Part shown: piece after piece, positions 1 through 4,353 of the stretch | How positions within the stretch are numbered: the first letter of the stretch is position 1 | How the letters are laid out: each line of letters opens with the position of its first letter | Assembly: GCA_001796965.1 (NCBI GenBank) | Contig: MGOA01000006.1 | Location: 1-6,243 of the forward strand | Reading direction: 5' to 3' | Source of the DNA: Chloroflexi bacterium RBG_16_64_43 | GTDB lineage: Bacteria; Chloroflexota; Anaerolineae; Anaerolineales; RBG-16-64-43 | Length of the DNA: 6,243 bases | Notes under the pieces: model-generated | Told to the model about the DNA's origin: nothing | Seen by the model: the letters and a program-made list of their open reading frames with translations, nothing else | Database searches by the model: none | Made by a program: the position numbers and the translations under genes

Positions 1-1095
1 GACTTTTCCAACGCGAACAGCGGGTGGGCGGAGGAGAGCACAGAAGAAACCCGCCTAGCCTATTCCGGCGGGACCTACCAGATAGAGGTGATCCCCGATA
101 AGTACCTGAGTTGGGTGCCGGCACCCGTCGACACGCCGGCGGATGTCATCCTCTCCGTGGAGGCGCACATTCAGACCTCCACCGGTGACAGCGACTTCGG
201 ACTGCTGTGTCGCTACCAGGACAACCGCAACTTCTACGCACTCGAGATCAGCGAGGACGGATACTTCTCCATCTGGAAGAGTATTGACGACGAGACGCAG
301 ATGATTCTGGACTGGACCGAGTCGAGCGATGTGCCGTCGGGCAGGGATGCGACGGTCAGTGCCGCCTGCATCGGCAACCGGCTGACGCTCATCGCTGACG
401 GCGTGGTGCTGGGCGAAGCGACGGACGATGACCTGTCGGAAGGCGACGCGGGACTGATTGCCGGCACTTGGGAGACGGGTGGGATGGCCGTCGCGTTCGA
501 TGACTTCCAGGCGCGCGCACCGGGCGCACCCGCTTCGGCCTCAGGCAAGGTCCTCTTGGCCGACGATTTCTCAGACCCAGACTCTGGTTGGCCTCGCCGT
601 TCGGATGAGACCGCCATCACGGACTACGAGCAAGGCGGCTATCGTATCTGGGTCAACGACTCGCAAGTAGATATCTGGGGCAGGCCGGGCCTGGATGTGA
701 GGGATGCGATCATCGAGGTTGAGGCCACCGCCCTCGGCGGCCCGCAAGACAACGACTTCGGCCTGGTCTGCCGTCACGAAGACAACCAGAACCTGTACTT
801 CTTCGAGATTAGCAGCGACGGGTACGCGATCATCGGCATGTATCGCGCCGGCGAGTGGCAAGGGCTGTCGAGCGACAAGTATCAATCGAGCGATGCGATC
901 CTTCAGGGCGAAGCGACAAATCACCTGCGCGCGGAGTGCGTCGGATCCTCACTGCGCCTGTACGTGAACGGGGAGCTGGTGGCCGAGGCCGACGACAGCA
1001 CATTGGAGCAAGGCGATGTCGGGCTGCTCGCGGGCACGTTCGACGAGCCCGGCACCGACATCCTGTTCGACAACTTCAAGGTATCACGCCCGTAA
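1..1095 (+). CDS. C-terminal part of a probable extracytoplasmic protein with two tandem concanavalin A-like (LamG/DUF1080-like) domains
   Basis: The frame is open from base 1, so the true start is upstream; 364 residues are visible before TAA at 1093-1095. A GTG at 88 is in frame, but the first repeat already begins at residue 1, so it is not the start. Two homologous units of about 187 residues follow each other. The first opens with DFSNANSGW (residues 1-9) and the second with DDFSDPDSGW (188-197), joined by an Ala/Pro/Ser linker (about 174-186). Shared blocks are DFGLLCRYQDNRNFY (65-79) against DFGLVCRHEDNQNLY (252-266), EIS-DGY, and a closing GDxGLxAGT...FD-F strand. Each unit has two cysteines (C70/C123 and C257/C313), compatible with one disulfide per domain and hence export. 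The protein is very acidic. Such jelly-roll domains usually bind or process carbohydrate, or form the outer part of membrane proteins; no catalytic residue is recognisable. The missing N-terminus could hold a signal peptide, a lipoprotein box, a kinase or a transmembrane segment. Confidence 0.8.
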   Translation, partial: DFSNANSGWAEESTEETRLAYSGGTYQIEVIPDKYLSWVPAPVDTPADVILSVEAHIQTSTGDSDFGLLCRYQDNRNFYALEISEDGYFSIWKSIDDETQMILDWTESSDVPSGRDATVSAACIGNRLTLIADGVVLGEATDDDLSEGDAGLIAGTWETGGMAVAFDDFQARAPGAPASASGKVLLADDFSDPDSGWPRRSDETAITDYEQGGYRIWVNDSQVDIWGRPGLDVRDAIIEVEATALGGPQDNDFGLVCRHEDNQNLYFFEISSDGYAIIGMYRAGEWQGLSSDKYQSSDAILQGEATNHLRAECVGSSLRLYVNGELVAEADDSTLEQGDVGLLAGTFDEPGTDILFDNFKVSRP

Positions 1096-1122
1096 CCCGA
1101 ACCCAAGGGACTGGGGCTCGCC

Positions 1123-1127
1123 AAGGA
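1123..1127 (+). promoter_or_regulatory. Ribosome binding site supporting the gatB start
   Basis: AAGGA lies 11 bases before the ATG at 1139. The gatB frame stays open further upstream, to an ATG at 1016 inside the preceding gene, but those extra codons do not resemble the family. This site and the conserved MIFEPVVGLEIHAEL start both favour 1139. The spacing is slightly long. Confidence 0.5.
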
Positions 1128-1138
1128 CGCTCACCCGC

Positions 1139-2608
1139 ATGATCTTCGAGCCAGTCGTAGGACTGGAAATTCACGCTGAGCTGCAAACCCAGACCAAGAT
1201 GTTCTGTGGCTGCCGCCGTGTGGATACCACCCAGGCCGCGCCCAATAGCGCTGTATGCCCGGTGTGCCTGGGCTACCCGGGCACCCTGCCGGTTGTTAAC
1301 AAGCGCGCGATAGAGCTGGCACTGCGCGTGGCCCTCGCTCTCGGCTGCGACGTGTTGCCGGAGAGCGTCTTTGCCCGCAAGAACTACTTCTACCCCGACT
1401 TGCCCAAGGGATACCAGATCTCGCAGTACGAAACGCCGCTGGCGAGCGGCGGTGCGCTGCGCATCGTCACGCCGGCCGGCTCGCGCGTGGTGCGTCTGCG
1501 ACGAGTGCATCTGGAGGAAGATACCGGCAAGCTGACCCACGCCGATGGCCAGCCCCCGGCCTCGCTTGTCGATTTCAACCGCGCCGGCGTGCCGCTGCTG
1601 GAGATCGTCTCAGAGCCCGACTTGTTCTCCGTCGAAGAGGTGAAGGCCTACACCACGGCCATGCGTCGCCTGCTGCGCTATCTGGAAGTCAACAGCGGCG
1701 ACATGGAGAAGGGGGTAATCCGCTTCGAGGCCAACGTCTCCATCCGACCCGCAGGCAGCCGCGAGCTCGGCACACGGGTGGAGATCAAGAACCTGAACAG
1801 TTTCCGTTCTCTGGTGCGCGCGATCGACTACGAGGTGCTGCGCCAAAGTGAACGCCTCGCGCGCGGCCAACGCGTGATTCAAGAGACTCTGGGCTGGGAC
1901 GAGACACGCGGTGAGACGACCAGCCAGCGCAGCAAAGAGGAAGCACACGACTATCGATACTTCCCCGAACCGGACCTACCTCCGCTGCGGATCGAGGCCG
2001 ATGAGCTCGCGCGGGTGCGCGCGGCGCTGCCCGAACTGCCCGATGCACGCCGAGAGCGATTGATGAGCCAGTACCAGTTAGGTGCCGCGGAGGCCGAGGT
2101 GATCGTCGAAGATCGCGCAACGGCGGATTTCTTCGAGGCCAGCGCGCACGCCCGCCCCGCGCTCGCGCCGCGCCGGCTGGCGGCCTGGCTTACCAGCGAC
2201 TTGTTCGGGACGCTCAACGCCCTGGGGCGCCCGCTCGTGGATACCCACGGCCAGCCGGCGCTTGCGCCCGCCGACTTCGCCGACTTGGTGGAGCGCGTTG
2301 TCACGGGCGGGATCACCGGCCCCAGCGGCAAGGCTGTGCTCGAAGAGATGTTACGCGGCGGGCGCATGCCGGAGGCCATTGTGCGCGAGCGCGGGCTCGA
2401 ACGCATCGGAGATGACGCGGCGTTGCGCGAAATCGTCCAGCGCGTGGTGCGCGAGAACGCGGCCCAGGCGGACCAGGTGCGCGCCGGGAAAATCAGCGTG
2501 GTGCAGTGGTTGGTCGGCCAGGTGATGAAGGCCAGCCGCGGACGCGCCGACCCGCGCCTGGTGCAGACCTTGCTCGAGGAATACCTGTCATCCGGAAGAG
2601 ACGGGTAG
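1139..2608 (+). CDS. gatB: Aspartyl/glutamyl-tRNA(Asn/Gln) amidotransferase subunit B
   Basis: GatB is the tRNA-binding and kinase subunit of cytoplasmic GatCAB. The complex phosphorylates mischarged Glu-tRNA(Gln) or Asp-tRNA(Asn) and amidates it with ammonia released by GatA. The 489-residue length is normal for the family. Seen in order: GLEIHAELQT (8-17); a four-cysteine zinc site C23-x-C25...C40-x-x-C43; FARKNYFYPDLPKGYQISQY; DFNRAGVPLLEIVSEPD (145-161); IRFEANVSIRP (194-204); GTRVEIKNLNSF; WDETRG (253-258); and SQRSKEEAHDYRYFPEPD (262-279), which together make the cradle domain. The remainder (about 300-489) is the helical linker and the YqeY-like tail that contacts tRNA, ending VVQWLVGQVMK...PRLVQTLLEEYL. 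The start at 1139 matches the family N-terminus. No gatA or gatC is adjacent in the window, so the subunits must be encoded elsewhere. The IRFEANVS segment differs from the common RCDANVS form, which I take as lineage variation. Confidence 0.97.
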   Translation: MIFEPVVGLEIHAELQTQTKMFCGCRRVDTTQAAPNSAVCPVCLGYPGTLPVVNKRAIELALRVALALGCDVLPESVFARKNYFYPDLPKGYQISQYETPLASGGALRIVTPAGSRVVRLRRVHLEEDTGKLTHADGQPPASLVDFNRAGVPLLEIVSEPDLFSVEEVKAYTTAMRRLLRYLEVNSGDMEKGVIRFEANVSIRPAGSRELGTRVEIKNLNSFRSLVRAIDYEVLRQSERLARGQRVIQETLGWDETRGETTSQRSKEEAHDYRYFPEPDLPPLRIEADELARVRAALPELPDARRERLMSQYQLGAAEAEVIVEDRATADFFEASAHARPALAPRRLAAWLTSDLFGTLNALGRPLVDTHGQPALAPADFADLVERVVTGGITGPSGKAVLEEMLRGGRMPEAIVRERGLERIGDDAALREIVQRVVRENAAQADQVRAGKISVVQWLVGQVMKASRGRADPRLVQTLLEEYLSSGRDG

Positions 2609-2637
2609 ATTCTCCCACAACTCGATGCCATTCATCA

Positions 2638-2658
2638 CTGGGGCGCAATGCGCCCCGG
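2638..2658 (+). promoter_or_regulatory. Strong hairpin in the gatB-gdhA gap
   Basis: GGGGCGC (2640-2646) and GCGCCCC (2650-2656) form a perfect 7-bp stem around the loop AAT. It extends to 9 bp with a T-G wobble (2639/2657) and a C-G pair (2638/2658). It starts 29 bases after the gatB stop and ends 49 bases before the gdhA ATG. No T-run follows, so it is not a standard rho-independent terminator. It could be a processing or stability element in a gatB-gdhA transcript, a Rho-assisted end of gatB, or a leader structure for gdhA. Confidence 0.5.
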
Positions 2659-2707
2659 CGGCATCCTCGGAGTAAACCGATTCGCGCAAAGAATGGACGG
2701 GATTCCG

Positions 2708-3994
2708 ATGGACAAGTCCAACAATCCGTTTGTGCTCGCTCAAGCTCAATTCGACCGCGGCGCGGAACTGCTCGGCCTGTCGGAGGACGTGCGGGCTATT
2801 CTGCGCTGGCCGCAGCGCGAATTCCAGTTCCGCATTCCGGTGCGCATGGACGACGGGCGCCTGCAGGTCTTCAACGGCTTCCGCGTGCAGCACAACGATG
2901 CCCGCGGACCGAACAAGGGCGGCATCCGCTTCCACCCGAACGAGACCCTCGACACCGTGCGTGCCCTGGCCACCTGGATGACCTGGAAGTGCGCCGTGGC
3001 CGACATCCCGCTGGGCGGCGGCAAGGGCGGCATCATCGTCAACCCGGCCTCGCTCTCCGACGGCGAAAAGGAACGCTTGTGCCGCGGCTGGGTCAACGTG
3101 ATGTGGCGCAACATCGGCCCGCGCCAAGACGTCCCGGCACCCGACGTGGGCACCACCCCACAGATGATGGCCTGGATGATGGACGAGTACTCGCGCCTGG
3201 TGGGCCAGTACACGCCGGGGGTCTTCACCGGCAAACCGGTGGGCGGCGGCGGGTCGCTCGGCCGCACTGAAGCCACCGGCTTCGGCGTGATCTATGTCGT
3301 GCGCGAAGCGATGAAGCACCTGGATATGGACCCCAAGGCCAGCGTAGCCGCCATTCAGGGCTTCGGCAATGTGGCCCAGTACGCGGCCATCGGCTTCAAG
3401 GAGATGCTCGGCGGCAAGGTGACCTGCGTCTCGTGCTACGACGGCGGTGACAAGAAGACCTACACCTTCTCGCACCCCAGCGGTGTGGATGCGCACTTCT
3501 TGCAGAGCATCACCGACCAGTATGGCACGATCGATAAAGCCAAGGCCAAGGCGGCCGGCTACGTGATCGAAGATGGCGACGCATGGATCACCAAGGAGGC
3601 CGATGTGCTCATCCCCTCGGCCATCGAAGGCCAGGTCACGGGCGAGACGGCTCCCCAGATGCACAAGCGCGTGCGCCTCGTCGCCGAGGGGGCCAACGGC
3701 CCCACCTCGCTCGAAGGGGACGAGATCATCCGCAAGCGCAACATCTTCCTCATCCCCGATTTCCTGTGCAATGCCGGCGGCGTCACCACGTCGTATTTCG
3801 AATCGGTCCAAAACGACATGAACTTCTACTGGCCGAGGGACGAGGTGCTGGCCAAGCTCGATCAGAAGATGACCGAGGCCTTCCACGGCGTGCTGCAGAT
3901 GTCGACCGAGCGCAAGGTCTACATGCGCGATGCGGCGTATCTGGTGGCCATCGATAAGGTGGTCAAGGCCATGAAACTGCGCGGCTGGGTGTAG
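2708..3994 (+). CDS. gdhA: Glutamate dehydrogenase (hexameric, family I)
   Basis: The enzyme interconverts L-glutamate with 2-oxoglutarate plus ammonium using NAD(P), in the cytoplasm. The 428-residue length fits the short bacterial/archaeal hexameric class. The N-terminal substrate domain shows GPNKGGIRFHP (K70), WMTWKCAVADIPLGGGKGG (K94 and catalytic K106) and PAPDVGT (D146). All four sit exactly 19 residues before the Clostridium symbiosum landmarks K89, K113, K125 and D165. SLGRTEATG (183-191) leads into the Rossmann domain with GFGNVA (218-223). DFLCNAGGVTTSYFE carries S362, equivalent to the substrate-binding Ser380. I chose the ATG at 2708 (MDKSNNPF), the usual family N-terminus, over in-frame ATGs at 2648 (next to the loop of a hairpin) and 2693. 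Only a weak GGACGGGA (2695-2702) precedes it as a ribosome site. NAD or NADP preference cannot be settled: the second strand ends VSCYD (241-245) instead of the more usual VSD. Confidence 0.96.
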   Translation: MDKSNNPFVLAQAQFDRGAELLGLSEDVRAILRWPQREFQFRIPVRMDDGRLQVFNGFRVQHNDARGPNKGGIRFHPNETLDTVRALATWMTWKCAVADIPLGGGKGGIIVNPASLSDGEKERLCRGWVNVMWRNIGPRQDVPAPDVGTTPQMMAWMMDEYSRLVGQYTPGVFTGKPVGGGGSLGRTEATGFGVIYVVREAMKHLDMDPKASVAAIQGFGNVAQYAAIGFKEMLGGKVTCVSCYDGGDKKTYTFSHPSGVDAHFLQSITDQYGTIDKAKAKAAGYVIEDGDAWITKEADVLIPSAIEGQVTGETAPQMHKRVRLVAEGANGPTSLEGDEIIRKRNIFLIPDFLCNAGGVTTSYFESVQNDMNFYWPRDEVLAKLDQKMTEAFHGVLQMSTERKVYMRDAAYLVAIDKVVKAMKLRGWV

Positions 3995-4049
3995 CAACCT
4001 AGACAGAAACCACCTCCCGCCTCACCCCCTGCCCCCCTTGCTAGGCAGG

Positions 4050-4096
4050 CTCTCCGCCTCGCAACTGTCCTTGATGAAGCGGCACCTGGCGGAGAG
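4050..4096. repeat. Left inverted repeat of the intergenic element
   Basis: CTCTCCGCC (4050-4058) and GGCGGAGAG (4088-4096) are perfect 9-base reverse complements separated by 29 bases (4059-4087). The right arm runs on into GGGGAGG. Confidence 0.75.
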
Positions 4097-4108
4097 GGGG
4101 AGGAATTG

Positions 4109-4141
4109 AAGGAGGCGGGGGCCGTAGGCCCCCGCCTCCTT
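4109..4141. terminator. Perfect 15-bp central hairpin, possible bidirectional terminator
   Basis: AAGGAGGCGGGGGCC (4109-4123) pairs without mismatch to GGCCCCCGCCTCCTT (4127-4141) around the loop GTA. On the + strand the tail is only CTTATTG, and on the minus strand CTTCAATT, so the U-tracts are weak. The stem is very stable and lies 114 bases after the gdhA stop, so it could end or protect the gdhA transcript. It is also the centre of the larger palindrome, and may be structural DNA rather than a dedicated terminator. Confidence 0.5.
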
Positions 4142-4151
4142 ATTGACCTCG

Positions 4152-4206
4152 CCCCTTCCCCGGCTTGACAACCTCGCGCTTACATCCGAACTCGCCGGGG
4201 GAGGGG
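4152..4206. repeat. Right inverted repeat of the intergenic element
   Basis: CCCCTTCCCCGGC (4152-4164) and GCCGGGGGAGGGG (4194-4206) pair over 13 bases with one T-G wobble. The loop is 29 bases (4165-4193), the same length as in the left inverted repeat. Confidence 0.75.
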
Positions 4207-4295
4207 GTGGAGGCCTGCCCTCGGAACGAGGGTGGGGGTCTGAAGGTGACAGTCCCTTATGGGGCATCCTGATAGGCGCACGAGTTCGCTTCCCC

Positions 4296-4322
4296 AAGGG
4301 GTGGGGCCACCCGCCCCTTTTT
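4296..4322 (+). terminator. Rho-independent terminator
   Basis: AAGGGGTGGG (4296-4305) and CCCGCCCCTT (4310-4319) form a 10-bp stem with one U-G wobble and a GCCA tetraloop, followed by T's; the uninterrupted T-run is 4318-4322. This is a classic intrinsic terminator for transcripts arriving from gdhA. It separates that unit from the dikinase-like gene starting 31 bases later. The T-run also forms the edge of a candidate -35 element for that gene. Confidence 0.75.
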
Positions 4323-4347
4323 GATTCCCCCTCGCCCGAATTAGAAT
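4321..4347 (+). promoter_or_regulatory. Candidate sigma-70-type promoter for the dikinase-like gene
   Basis: TAGAAT (4342-4347) matches five of six bases of the TATAAT -10 consensus. TTGATT (4321-4326) is a four-of-six match to the -35 consensus, with a short 15-base spacer. The -10 ends only 6 bases before the ATG at 4354, so transcription starting at the usual distance would begin at or next to the start codon, giving a leaderless mRNA. The position right after a terminator supports a new transcription unit. The short spacer lowers confidence. Confidence 0.45.
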
Positions 4348-4353
4348 GAGGCC

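Larger units (their letters stand above)
4021..4240. repeat. Imperfect long palindrome (REP/MITE-like intergenic element)
   Basis: The two halves are approximate reverse complements about a centre near 4125-4132. From the outside inward the matched pairs are ACCCCC (4024-4029) with GGGGGT (4234-4239), GGCAGGC (4044-4050) with GCCTGCC (4213-4219), a stem-loop in each half (4050-4096 and 4152-4206), and a perfect central hairpin (4109-4141). Each half's stem-loop has a loop of exactly 29 bases. There is no transposase, and I see no target-site duplication. GC-rich intergenic palindromes of this kind occur as dispersed repeats in several bacterial phyla; that this one is dispersed is inference. 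Confidence 0.6.
3995..4353. other. Non-coding intergenic region with palindromes, a terminator and a promoter
   Basis: This 359-base gap contains no credible gene. It begins with about 25 unstructured bases after the gdhA stop. A GC-rich, mirror-symmetric palindromic block follows at about 4021-4240, then about 55 ordinary bases, a rho-independent terminator (4296-4322) and a candidate promoter reaching the next ATG. A 91-codon reading frame on the minus strand (4022-4297) crosses it, but its product is low-complexity Pro/Ser/Arg sequence tracking the repeats. A small hairpin CCCTCG-GAA-CGAGGG lies at 4218-4232. Confidence 0.8.

Noticed and set aside
1016..1138. N-terminal extension of GatB from the ATG at 1016
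   Set aside because: It overlaps the end of the upstream gene in another frame and encodes non-family sequence; GatB proteins begin near the conserved VGLEIHAEL segment.
2606..2611. TAGATT resembling a -10 element at the gatB stop
   Set aside because: No -35-like sequence at a suitable distance, and a strong hairpin would follow in the leader; not enough to call a gdhA promoter.
1951..2631. A 226-codon open frame on the minus strand opposite gatB
   Set aside because: The product is low-complexity Ser/Arg/Ala sequence opposite the conserved GatB tail; no independent support.
2588..3997. A 469-codon open frame on the minus strand opposite gdhA
   Set aside because: It is exactly antisense to a gene with all its catalytic motifs. 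The product is rich in His, Val and Ala with no family resemblance, as expected when a GC-biased third codon position suppresses stops on the other strand.
4165..4170. A perfect TTGACA -35 hexamer
   Set aside because: No -10-like hexamer occurs 16-18 bases downstream, and it lies in the loop of an inverted repeat with the terminator still to come; probably chance.
4022..4297. A 91-codon minus-strand frame in the intergenic region
   Set aside because: Its length is due to the GC-rich palindromes; it has a poly-Pro tract, no ribosome site worth naming, and its boundaries follow the repeat.
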